Source of the DNA: Rallus limicola
Taxonomy: Eukaryota > Chordata > Aves > Gruiformes > Rallidae
Assembly (NCBI GenBank): GCA_022605955.1
Contig: JAKCOZ010000629.1
Coordinates: forward strand, 43,376 to 107,375
Length of the DNA stretch: 64,000 nucleotides
Direction of reading: 5' to 3'
In this document: positions 1 to 10,060 of the stretch, piece by piece
How positions within the stretch are numbered: the first letter of the stretch is position 1
Layout: the number at the start of each line of letters is the position of its first letter
Position numbers and translations under genes: made by a program
Notes under the pieces: generated by a model
Told to the model about the DNA's origin: nothing
Databases searched by the model: none
Seen by the model: the letters and a program-made list of their open reading frames with translations, nothing else

Positions 1-166
1 AGTTATTGCTGGACGTTTAGCATGTTTTGAACTGCAGTCTGCTAGGGCCGAGAAAAGCACCGTAGGAGGTTCCAGGCATGTTCCCTCTTTCCAGGCAAAG
101 GAAAAGGCTGAGAGCCAAAGTGACAGGGTCTGCTCGTGTGTCCTGTTAGGGGGTTTCAGACAAGCT
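1..166 (+). repeat. Partial satellite monomer at left window edge
   Basis: These 166 bases correspond to monomer positions 33-198, so the window begins inside the array. They contain the GGG variant of the TTAGGAGG segment near position 150 and otherwise match the consensus. The true left end of the array lies outside the window. Confidence 0.95.
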
Positions 167-557
167 ATGCCTTTCAGGCCTAGCTTCTTTACTTTGGGAG
201 TTATTGCTGGACGTTTAGCATGTTTTGAACTGCAGTCTGCTAGGGCCGAGAAAAGCACCGTAGGAGGTTCCAGGCATGTTCCCTCTTTCCAGGCAAAGGA
301 AAAGGCTGAGAGCCAAAGTGACAGGGGCTGCTCGTGTGTCCTGTTAGGAGGTTTCAGACGAGCTATGCCTTTCAGGCCTAGCTTCTTTACTTTGGGAGTT
401 ATTGCTGGACGTTTAGCATGTTTTGAACTGCAGTCTGCTAGGGCCGAGAAAAGCACCGTAGGAGGTTCCAGGCATGTTCCCTCTTTCCAGGCAAAGGAAA
501 AGGCTGAGAGCCAAAGTGACAGGGTCTGCTCGTGTGTCCTGTTAGGAGGTTTCAGAC

Positions 558-582
558 AAGCTATGCCTTTCAGGCCTAGCTT
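558..582 (+). repeat. 25-bp near-perfect dyad across the monomer junction
   Basis: Outer arms AAGCTA (558-563) and TAGCTT (577-582) are exact reverse complements. Inner arms GCCT (565-568) and AGGC (572-575) are also exact reverse complements, around a TTC loop. The only unpaired positions in the stem are T564 and C576. The element therefore gives ten base pairs with one mismatch and a three-base loop. It recurs at every monomer junction. The alternative junction allele CGAGCTA turns the outermost A:T pair into a G:T pair. Satellites lacking a CENP-B box have been reported to be rich in dyad symmetry; whether this one forms a hairpin or binds a protein is unknown. Confidence 0.8.
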
Positions 583-624
583 CTTTACTTTGGGAGTTAT
601 TGCTGGACGTTTAGCATGTTTTGA

Positions 625-632
625 ACTGCAGT
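625..632 (+). repeat. 8-bp palindrome ACTGCAGT with PstI site
   Basis: Perfect palindrome present once in nearly every monomer, containing CTGCAG. The C-to-G variant giving GAAGTGCAG (for example near 1217, 6563, 8345, 19436, 31511) destroys the PstI site. PstI should therefore cut most of the array to 198 bp and leave 396-bp dimers where this variant occurs. Confidence 0.9.
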
Positions 633-656
633 CTGCTAGGGCCGAGAAAAGCACCG

Positions 657-690
657 TAGGAGGTTCCAGGCATGTTCCCTCTTTCCAGGC
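657..690 (+). repeat. Internal subrepeat, copy 1 of the monomer
   Basis: Monomer positions 95-128. It aligns to positions 179-198 plus 1-13 (741-773 here) with about 25 matches in 34 columns and one single-base gap. The shared core is TAGGAGGTTYCAGRCAWG, followed by CTTT and CAGGC. A second shared heptamer, GTCTGCT, lies upstream of each copy (631-637 and 722-728), separated from the core by 19 and 12 bases respectively. This suggests an old duplication inside the unit. Confidence 0.6.
668..677 (+). other. AGGCATGTTC decamer matching the p53 half-site pattern
   Basis: The decamer fits RRRCWWGYYY at all ten positions and sits at monomer positions 106-115 in almost every copy. The related junction decamer AGACAAGCTA, 84 bases downstream, fits nine of ten, and TAGCATGTTT upstream also fits nine of ten. 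None is adjacent to a second perfect half-site within the usual 0-13 base spacer. This is a sequence match only; a short degenerate motif can occur by chance and is then multiplied by the array. Confidence 0.3.
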
Positions 691-740
691 AAAGGAAAAG
701 GCTGAGAGCCAAAGTGACAGGGTCTGCTCGTGTGTCCTGT

Positions 741-773
741 TAGGAGGTTTCAGACGAGCTATGCCTTTCAGGC
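741..773 (+). repeat. Internal subrepeat, copy 2, spanning the monomer junction
   Basis: Starts 84 bases after copy 1 and runs through the junction into the next monomer, so its second half forms the inner part of the 25-bp dyad. The downstream distance to the next copy 1 is 114 bases. The 84 and 114 spacing fits an ancestral dimer of unequal halves. Copy 1 lacks the dyad, so the dyad arose or was lost after the duplication. Confidence 0.6.
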
Positions 774-3700
774 CTAGCTTCTTTACTTTGGGAGTTATTG
801 CTGGACGTTTAGCATGTTTTGAACTGCAGTCTGCTAGGGCCGAGAAAAGCACCGTAGGAGGTTCCAGGCATGTTCCCTCTTTCCAGGCAAAGGAAAAGGC
901 TGAGAGCCAAAGTGACAGGGTCTGCTCGTGTGTCCTGTTAGGGGGTTTCAGACAAGCTATGCCTTTCAGGCCTAGCTTCTTTACTTTGGGAGTTATTGCT
1001 GGACGTTTAGCATGTTTTGAACTGCAGTCTGCTAGGGCCGAGAAAAGCACCGTAGGAGGTTCCAGGCATGTTCCCTCTTTCCAGGCAAAGGAAAAGGCTG
1101 AGAGCCAAAGTGACAGGGTCTGCTCGTGTGTCCTGTTAGGAGGTTTCAGACAAGCTATGCCTTTCCGGCCTAGCTTCTTTACTTTGGGAGTTATTGCTGG
1201 ACGTTCAGCATGTTTTGAAGTGCAGTCTGCTAGGGCCGAGAAAAGCACCGTAGGAGGTTCCAGGCATGTTCCCTCTTTCCAGGCAAAGGAAAAGGCTGAG
1301 AGCCAAAGTGACAGGGTCTGCTCGTGTGTCCTGTTAGGAGGTTTCAGACAAGCTATGCCTTTCAGGCCTAGCTTCTTTACTTTGGGAGTTATTGCTGGAC
1401 GTTTAGCATGTTTTGAACTGCAGTCTGCTAGGGCCGAGAAAAGCACCGTAGGAGGTTCCAGGCATGTTCCCTCTTTCCAGGCAAAGGAAAAGGCTGAGAG
1501 CCAAAGTGACAGGGTCTGCTCGTGTGTCCTGTTAGGAGGTTTCAGACAAGCTATGCCTTTCAGGCCTAGCTTCTTTACTTTGGGAGTTATTGCTGGACGT
1601 TTAGCATGTTTTGAACTGCAGTCTGCTAGGGCCGAGAAAAGCACCGTAGGAGGTTCCAGGCATGTTCCCTCTTTCCAGGCAAAGGAAAAGGCTGAGAGCC
1701 AAAGTGACAGGGTCTGCTCGTGTGTCCTGTTAGGAGGTTTCAGACAAGCTATGCCTTTCAGGCCTAGCTTCTTTACTTTGGGAGTTATTGCTGGACGTTT
1801 AGCATGTTTTGAACTGCAGTCTGCTAGGGCCGAGAAAAGCACCGTAGGAGGTTCCAGGCATGTTCCCTCTTTCCAGGCAAAGGAAAAGGCTGAGAGCCAA
1901 AGTGACAGGGTCTGCTCGTGTGTCCTGTTAGGAGGTTTCAGACAAGCTATGCCTTTCAGGCCTAGCTTCTTTACTTTGGGAGTTATTGCTGGACGTTTAG
2001 CATGTTTTGAACTGCAGTCTGCTAGGGCCGAGAAAAGCACCGTAGGAGGTTCCAGGCATGTTCCCTCTTTCCAGGCAAAGGAAAAGGCTGAGAGCCAAAG
2101 TGACAGGGTCTGCTCGTGTGTCCTGTTAGGAGGTTTCAGACAAGCTATGCCTTTCAGGCCTAGCTTCTTTACTTTGGGAGTTATTGCTGGACGTTTAGCA
2201 TGTTTTGAACTGCAGTCTGCTAGGGCCGAGAAAAGCACCGTAGGAGGTTCCAGGCATGTTCCCTCTTTCCAGGCAAAGGAAAAGGCTGAGAGCCAAAGTG
2301 ACAGGGTCTGCTCGTGTGTCCTGTTAGGAGGTTTCAGACAAGTTATGCCTTTCAGGCCTAGCTTCTTTACTTTGGGAGTTATTGCTGGACGTTTAGCATG
2401 TTTTGAACTGCAGTCTGCTAGGGCCGAGAAAAGCACCGTAGGAGGTTCCAGGCATGTTCCCTCTTTCCAGGCAAAGGAAAAGGCTGAGAGCCAAAGTGAC
2501 AGGGTCTGCTCGTGTATCCTGTTAGGAGGTTTCAGACAAGCTATGCCTTTCAGGCCTAGCTTCTTTACTTTGGGAGTTATTGCTGGACGTTTAGCATGTT
2601 TTGAACTGCAGTCTGCTAGGGCCGAGAAAAGCACCGTAGGAGGTTCCAGGCATGTTCCCTCTTTCCAGGCAAAGGTAAAGGCTGAGAGCCAAAGTGACAG
2701 GGTCTGCTCCTGTGTCCTGTTAGGAGGTTTCAGACGAGCTATGCCTTTCCGGCCTAGCTTCTTTACTTTGGGAGTTATTGCTGGACGTTTAGCATGTTTT
2801 GAACTGCAGTCTGCTAGGGCCGAGAAAAGCACCGTAGGAGGTTCCAGGCATGTTCCCTCTTTCCAGGCAAAGGAAAAGTCTGAGAGCCAAAGTGACAGGG
2901 TCTGCTCGTGTGTCCTGTTAGGAGGTTTCAGACAAGCTATGCCTTTCAGGCCTAGCTTCTTTACTTTGGGAGTTATTGCTGGACGTTTAGCATGTTTTGA
3001 ACTGCAGTCTGCTAGGGCCGAGAAAAGCACCGTAGGAGGTTCCAGGCATGTTCCCTCTTTCCAGGCAAAGGAAAAGGCTGAGAGCCAAAGTGACAGGGTC
3101 TGCTCGTGTGTCCTGTTAGGAGGTTTCAGACGAGCTATGCCTTTCCGGCCTAGCTTCTTTACTTTGGGAGTTATTGCTGGACGTTTAGCATGTTTTGAAC
3201 TGCAGTCTGCTAGGGCCGAGAAAAGCACCGTAGGAGGTTCCAGGCATGTTCCCTCTTTCCAGGCAAAGGAAAAGGCTGAGAGCCAAAGTGACAGGGTCTG
3301 CTCGTGTGTCCTGTTAGGAGGTTTCAGACGAGCTATGCCTTTCAGTCCTAGCTTCTTTACTTTGGGAGTTATTGCTGGACGTTTAGCATGTTTTGAACTG
3401 CAGTCTGCTAGGGCCGAGAAAAGCACCGTAGGAGGTTCCAGGCATGTTCCCTCTTTCCAGGCAAAGGAAAAGGCTGAGAGCCAAAGTGACAGGGTCTGCT
3501 CGTGTGTCCTGTTAGGAGGTTTCAGACAAGCTATGCCTTTCAGGCCTAGCTTCTTTACTTTGGGAGTTATTGCTGGACGTTTAGCATGTTTTGAACTGCA
3601 GTCTGCTAGGGCCGAGAAAAGCACCGTAGGAGGTTCCAGGCATGTTCCCTCTTTCCAGGCAAAGGAAAAGGCTGAGAGCCAAAGTGACAGGGTCTGCTCG

Positions 3701-6496
3701 TGTGTCCTGTTAGGAGGTTTCAGACAAGCTATGCCTTTCAGGCCTAGCTTCTTTACTTTGGGAGTTATTGCTGGACGTTTAGCATGTTTTGAACTGCAGT
3801 CTGCTAGGGCCGAGAAAAGCACCGTAGGAGGTTCCAGGCATGTTCCCTCTTTCCAGGCAAAGGAAAAGGCTGAGAGCCAAAGTGACAGGGTCTGCTCGTG
3901 TATCCTGTTAGGAGGTTTCAGACAAGCTATGCCTTTCAGGCCTAGCTTCTTTACTTTGGGAGTTATTGCTGGACGTTTAGCATGTTTTGAACTGCAGTCT
4001 GCTAGGGCCGAGAAAAGCACCGTAGGAGGTTCCAGGCATGTTCCCTCTTTCCAGGCAAAGGAAAAGGCTGAGAGCCAAAGTGACAGGGTCTGCTCGTGTG
4101 TCCTGTTAGGAGGTTTCAGACGAGCTATGCCTTTCCGGCCTAGCTTCTTTACTTTGGGAGTTATTGCTGGACGTTTAGCATGTTTTGAACTGCAGTCTGC
4201 TAGGGCCGAGAAAAGCACCGTAGGAGGTTCCAGGCATGTTCCCTCTTTCCAGGCAAAGGAAAAGGCTGAGAGCCAAAGTGACAGGGTCTGCTCGTGTGTC
4301 CTGTTAGGAGGTTTCAGACGAGCTATGCCTTTCAGGCCTAGCTTCTTTACTTTGGGAGTTATTGCTGGACGTTTAGCATGTTTTGAACTGCAGTCTGCTA
4401 GGGCCGAGAAAAGCACCGTAGGAGGTTCCAGGCATGTTCCCTCTTTCCAGGCAAAGGAAAAGGCTGAGAGCCAAAGTGACAGGGTCTGCTCGTGTGTCCT
4501 GTTAGGAGGTTTCAGACAAGCTATGCCTTTCAGGCCTAGCTTCTTTACTTTGGGAGTTATTGCTGGACGTTTAGCATGTTTTGAACTGCAGTCTGCTAGG
4601 GCCGAGAAAAGCACCGTAGGAGGTTCCAGGCATGTTCCCTCTTTCCAGGCAAAGGAAAAGGCTGAGAGCCAAAGTGACAGGGTCTGCTCGTGTGTCCTGT
4701 TAGGAGGTTTCAGACAAGCTATGCCTTTCAGGCCTAGCTTCTTTACTTTGGGAGTTATTGCTGGACGTTTAGCATGTTTTGAACTGCAGTCTGCTAGGGC
4801 CGAGAAAAGCACCGTAGGAGGTTCCAGGCATGTTCCCTCTTTCCAGGCAAAGGAAAAGGCTGAGAGCCAAAGTGACAGGGTCTGCTCGTGTGTCCTGTTA
4901 GGAGGTTTCAGACAAGCTATGCCTTTCAGGCCTAGCTTCTTTACTTTGGGAGTTATTGCTGGACGTTTAGCATGTTCTGAACTGCAGTCTGCTAGGGCCG
5001 AGAAAAGCACCGTAGGAGGTTCCAGGCATGTTCCCTCTTTCCAGGCAAAGGAAAAGGCTGAGAGCCAAAGTGACAGGGTCTGCTCGTGTGTCCTGTTAGG
5101 AGGTTTCAGACAAGCTATGCCTTTCAGGCCTAGCTTCTTTACTTTGGGAGTTATTGCTGGACGTTTAGCATGTTTTGAACTGCAGTCTGCTAGGGCCGAG
5201 AAAAGCACCGTAGGAGGTTCCAGGCATGTTCCCTCTTTCCAGGCAAAGGAAAAGGCTGAGAGCCAAAGTGACAGGGTCTGCTCGTGTGTCCTGTTAGGAG
5301 GTTTCAGACGAGCTATGCCTTTCCGGCCTAGCTTCTTTACTTTGGGAGTTATTGCTGGACGTTTAGCATGTTTTGAACTGCAGTCTGCTAGGGCCGAGAA
5401 AAGCACCGTAGGAGGTTCCAGGCATGTTCCCTCTTTCCAGGCAAAGGAAAAGGCTGAGAGCCAAAGTGACAGGGTCTGCTCGTGTGTCCTGTTAGGAGGT
5501 TTCAGACAAGCTATGCCTTTCAGGCCTAGCTTCTTTACTTTGGGAGTTATTGCTGGACGTTTAGCATGTTCTGAACTGCAGTCTGCTAGGGCCGAGAAAA
5601 GCACCGTAGGAGGTTCCAGGCATGTTCCCTCTTTCCAGGCAAAGGAAAAGGCTGAGAGCCAAAGTGACAGGGTCTGCTCGTGTGTCCTGTTAGGAGGTTT
5701 CAGACAAGCTATGCCTTTCAGGCCTAGCTTCTTTACTTTGGGAGTTATTGCTGGACGTTTAGCATGTTTTGAACTGCAGTCTGCTAGGGCCGAGAAAAGC
5801 ACCGTAGGAGGTTCCAGGCATGTTCCCTCTTTCCAGGCAAAGGAAAAGGCTGAGAGCCAAAGTGACAGGGTCTGCTCGTGTGTCCTGTTAGGAGGTTTCA
5901 GACAAGCTATGCCTTTCAGGCCTAGCTTCTTTACTTTGGGAGTTATTGCTGGAGGTTTAGCATGTTTTGAACTGCAGTCTGCTAGGGCCGAGAAAAGCAC
6001 CGTAGGAGGTTCCAGGCATGTTCCCTCTTTCCAGGCAAAGGAAAAGGCTGAGAGCCAAAGTGACAGGGTCTGCTCGTGTGTCCTGTTAGGAGGTTTCAGA
6101 CAAGCTATGCCTTTCAGGCCTAGCTTCTTTACTTTGGGAGTTATTGCTGGACGTTTAGCATGTTTTGAACTGCAGTCTGCTAGAGCCGAGAAAAGCACCG
6201 TAGGAGGTTCCAGGCATGTTCCCTCTTTCCAGGCAAAGGAAAAGGCTGAGAGCCAAAGTGACAGGGTCTGCTCGTGTGTCCTGTTAGGAGGTTTCAGACA
6301 AGCTATGCCTTTCAGGCCTAGCTTCTTTACTTTGGGAGGTATTGCTGGACGTTTAGCATGTTTTGAACTGCAGTCTGCTAGGGCCGAGAAAAGCACCGTA
6401 GGAGGTTCCAGGCATGTTCCCTCTTTCCAGGCAAAGGAAAAGGCTGAGAGCCAAAGTGACAGGGTCTGCTCGTGTGTCCTGTTAGGAGGTTTCAGA

Positions 6497-8278
6497 CGAG
6501 CTATGCCTTTCAGGCCTAGCTTCTTTACTTTGGGAGTTATTGCTGGACGTTTAGCATGTTTTGAAGTGCAGTCTGCTAGGGCCGAGAAAAGCACCGTAGG
6601 AGGTTCCAGGCATGTTCCCTCTTTCCAGGCAAAGGAAAAGGCTGAGAGCCAAAGTGACAGGGTCTGCTCGTGTGTCCTGTTAGGAGGTTTCAGACAAGCT
6701 ATGCCTTTCAGGCCTAGCTTCTTTACTTTGGGAGTTATTGCTGGACGTTTAGCATGTTTTGAACTGCAGTCTGCTAGGGCCGAGAAAAGCACCGTAGGAG
6801 GTTCCAGGCATGTTCCCTCTTTCCAGGCAAAGGAAAAGGCTGAGAGCCAAAGTGACAGGGTCTGCTCGTGTGTCCTGTTAGGAGGTTTCAGACGAGCTAT
6901 GCCTTTCAGGCCTAGCTTCTTTACTTTGGGAATTATTGCTGGACGTTTAGCATGTTTTGAAGTGCAGTCTGCTAGGGCCGAGAAAAGCACCGTAGGAGGT
7001 TCCAGGCATGTTCCCTCTTTCCAGGCAAAGGAAAAGGCTGAGAGCCAAAGTGACAGGGTCTGCTCGTGTGTCCTGTTAGGAGGTTTCAGACAAGCTATGC
7101 CTTTCAGGCCTAGCTTCTTTACTTTGGGAGTTATTGCTGGACGTTTAGCATGTTTTGAACTGCAGTCTGCTAGGGCCGAGAAAAGCACCGTAGGAGGTTC
7201 CAGGCATGTTCCCTCTTTCCAGGCAAAGGAAAAGGCTGAGAGCCAAAGTGACAGGGTCTGCTCGTGTGTCCTGTTAGGAGGTTTCAGACAAGCTATGCCT
7301 TTCAGGCCTAGCTTCTTTACTTTGGGAGTTATTGCTGGACGTTTAGCATGTTTTGAACTGCAGTCTGCTAGAGCCGAGAAAAGCACCGTAGGAGGTTCCA
7401 GGCATGTTCCCTCTTTCCAGGCAAAGGAAAAGGCTGAGAGCCAAAGTGACAGGGTCTGCTCGTGTGTCCTGTTAGGAGGTTTCAGACAAGCTATGCCTTT
7501 CAGGCCTAGCTTCTTTACTTTGGGAGTTATTGCTGGACGTTTAGCATGTTTTGAACTGCAGTCTGCTAGGGCCGAGAAAAGCACCGTAGGAGGTTCCAGG
7601 CATGTTCCCTCTTTCCAGGCAAAGGAAAAGGCTGAGAGCCAAAGTGACAGGGTCTGCTCGTGTGTCCTGTTAGGAGGTTTCAGACAAGCTATGCCTTTCA
7701 GGCCTAGCTTCTTTACTTTGGGAGTTATTGCTGGACGTTTAGCATGTTTTGAACTGCAGTCTGCTAGGGCCGAGAAAAGCACCGTAGGAGGTTCCAGGCA
7801 TGTTCCCTCTTTCCAGGCAAAGGAAAAGGCTGAGAGCCAAAGTGACAGGGTCTGCTCGTGTGTCCTGTTAGGAGGTTTCAGACAAGCTATGCCTTTCAGG
7901 CCTAGCTTCTTTACTTTGGGAGTTATTGCTGGACGTTTAGCATGTTTTGAACTGCAGTCTGCTAGGGCCGAGAAAAGCACCGTAGGAGGTTCCAGGCATG
8001 TTCCCTCTTTCCAGGCAAAGGAAAAGGCTGAGAGCCAAAGTGACAGGGTCTGCTCGTGTGTCCTGTTAGGAGGTTTCAGACAAGCTATGCCTTTCAGGCC
8101 TCGCTTCTTTACTTTGGGAGTTATTGCTGGACGTTTAGCATGTTTTGAACTGCAGTCTGCTAGGGCCGAGAAAAGCACCGTAGGAGGTTCCAGGCATGTT
8201 CCCTCTTTCCAGGCAAAGGAAAAGGCTGAGAGCCAAAGTGACAGGGTCTGCTCGTGTATCCTGTTAGGAGGTTTCAGA
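6497..8278 (+). repeat. HOR 9-mer (1782 bp), copy A
   Basis: Ordered markers: CAGACGAG at 6497, GAAGTG at 6563, GGGAATTATT at 6931, GAAGTG at 6959, TAGAGCC at 7371, CCTCGC at 8101 and TGTATCC near 8255. Each has a counterpart exactly 1782 bases later. The boundaries are set at the first shared junction variant and are accurate to about one monomer. Confidence 0.9.
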
Positions 8279-10060
8279 CGAGCTATGCCTTTCAGGCCTA
8301 GCTTCTTTACTTTGGGAGTTATTGCTGGACGTTTAGCATGTTTTGAAGTGCAGTCTGCTAGGGCCGAGAAAAGCACCGTAGGAGGTTCCAGGCATGTTCC
8401 CTCTTTCCAGGCAAAGGAAAAGGCTGAGAGCCAAAGTGACAGGGTCTGCTCGTGTGTCCTGTTAGGAGGTTTCAGACAAGCTATGCCTTTCAGGCCTAGC
8501 TTCTTTACTTTGGGAGTTATTGCTGGACGTTTAGCATGTTTTGAACTGCAGTCTGCTAGGGCCGAGAAAAGCACCGTAGGAGGTTCCAGGCATGTTCCCT
8601 CTTTCCAGGCAAAGGAAAAGGCTGAGAGCCAAAGTGACAGGGTCTGCTCGTGTGTCCTGTTAGGAGGTTTCAGACGAGCTATGCCTTTCAGGCCTAGCTT
8701 CTTTACTTTGGGAATTATTGCTGGACGTTTAGCATGTTTTGAAGTGCAGTCTGCTAGGGCCGAGAAAAGCACCGTAGGAGGTTCCAGGCATGTTCCCTCT
8801 TTCCAGGCAAAGGAAAAGGCTGAGAGCCAAAGTGACAGGGTCTGCTCGTGTGTCCTGTTAGGAGGTTTCAGACAAGCTATGCCTTTCAGGCCTAGCTTCT
8901 TTACTTTGGGAGTTATTGCTGGACGTTTAGCATGTTTTGAACTGCAGTCTGCTAGGGCCGAGAAAAGCACCGTAGGAGGTTCCAGGCATGTTCCCTCTTT
9001 CCAGGCAAAGGAAAAGGCTGAGAGCCAAAGTGACAGGGTCTGCTCGTGTGTCCTGTTAGGAGGTTTCAGACAAGCTATGCCTTTCAGGCCTAGCTTCTTT
9101 ACTTTGGGAGTTATTGCTGGACGTTTAGCATGTTTTGAACTGCAGTCTGCTAGAGCCGAGAAAAGCACCGTAGGAGGTTCCAGGCATGTTCCCTCTTTCC
9201 AGGCAAAGGAAAAGGCTGAGAGCCAAAGTGACAGGGTCTGCTCGTGTGTCCTGTTAGGAGGTTTCAGACAAGCTATGCCTTTCAGGCCTAGCTTCTTTAC
9301 TTTGGGAGTTATTGCTGGACGTTTAGCATGTTTTGAACTGCAGTCTGCTAGGGCCGAGAAAAGCACCGTAGGAGGTTCCAGGCATGTTCCCTCTTTCCAG
9401 GCAAAGGAAAAGGCTGAGAGCCAAAGTGACAGGGTCTGCTCGTGTGTCCTGTTAGGAGGTTTCAGACAAGCTATGCCTTTCAGGCCTAGCTTCTTTACTT
9501 TGGGAGTTATTGCTGGACGTTTAGCATGTTTTGAACTGCAGTCTGCTAGGGCCGAGAAAAGCACCGTAGGAGGTTCCAGGCATGTTCCCTCTTTCCAGGC
9601 AAAGGAAAAGGCTGAGAGCCAAAGTGACAGGGTCTGCTCGTGTGTCCTGTTAGGAGGTTTCAGACAAGCTATGCCTTTCAGGCCTAGCTTCTTTACTTTG
9701 GGAGTTATTGCTGGACGTTTAGCATGTTTTGAACTGCAGTCTGCTAGGGCCGAGAAAAGCACCGTAGGAGGTTCCAGGCATGTTCCCTCTTTCCAGGCAA
9801 AGGAAAAGGCTGAGAGCCAAAGTGACAGGGTCTGCTCGTGTGTCCTGTTAGGAGGTTTCAGACAAGCTATGCCTTTCAGGCCTCGCTTCTTTACTTTGGG
9901 AGTTATTGCTGGACGTTTAGCATGTTTTGAACTGCAGTCTGCTAGGGCCGAGAAAAGCACCGTAGGAGGTTCCAGGCATGTTCCCTCTTTCCAGGCAAAG
10001 GAAAAGGCTGAGAGCCAAAGTGACAGGGTCTGCTCGTGTATCCTGTTAGGAGGTTTCAGA
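8279..10060 (+). repeat. HOR 9-mer (1782 bp), copy B
   Basis: Markers at 8279, 8345, 8713, 8741, 9153, 9883 and 10037 reproduce those of the preceding block at an offset of 1782 bases (9 x 198). I saw no difference inside the block on reading. The following junction at about 10061 is CAGACAAG instead of CAGACGAG, which ends the repeat. It is a direct tandem duplication. Confidence 0.9.

Larger units (their letters stand above)
563..760 (+). repeat. Representative satellite monomer
   Basis: Used here as the reference unit. Landmarks counted from its first base: StuI site AGGCCT at 10-15, TAGCATG near 51-57, PstI palindrome at 63-70, CpG dinucleotides at GGACGT, GCCGAG, ACCGTA and CTCGTG, TAGGAGGTT at 95 and again at 179, and a purine run AAAGGAAAAGG at about 129-139. 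It shows the CAGACGAG form at its right end, one of two common alleles there; the other is CAGACAAG. The strand as given is G+T rich (112 of 198). It contains no AATAAA, TATA box or complete RNA polymerase III box. Confidence 0.95.
167..6496 (+). repeat. Satellite monomers without a clear HOR, CCGGCC subfamily
   Basis: About 32 monomers with scattered variants. Several carry CCGGCCTAG in place of CAGGCCTAG (about 1165, 2748, 3145, 4135, 5323), which is rare elsewhere in the window; all but the first follow a CAGACGAG junction. Other markers are TGTATCC near 2515 and 3901, TTCTGAAC near 4976 and 5570 (594 bp apart), a TTCAGC change at 1205 and GGGAGGTATT near 6336. Spacings are multiples of 198, but I found no block repeated as a whole. 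Confidence 0.8.

Noticed and set aside
625..632. ACTGCAGT palindrome as a regulatory operator
   Set aside because: An 8-bp palindrome alone is weak evidence, and it is readily lost in the GAAGTG subfamily, which has spread as well as the intact form.
657..690. RNA polymerase III B box resemblance in GGTTCCAGGC, suggesting a tRNA-derived SINE
   Set aside because: Mismatches at key positions of GGTTCRANYCY, no A box at suitable spacing, and no A-rich tail or target-site duplication.
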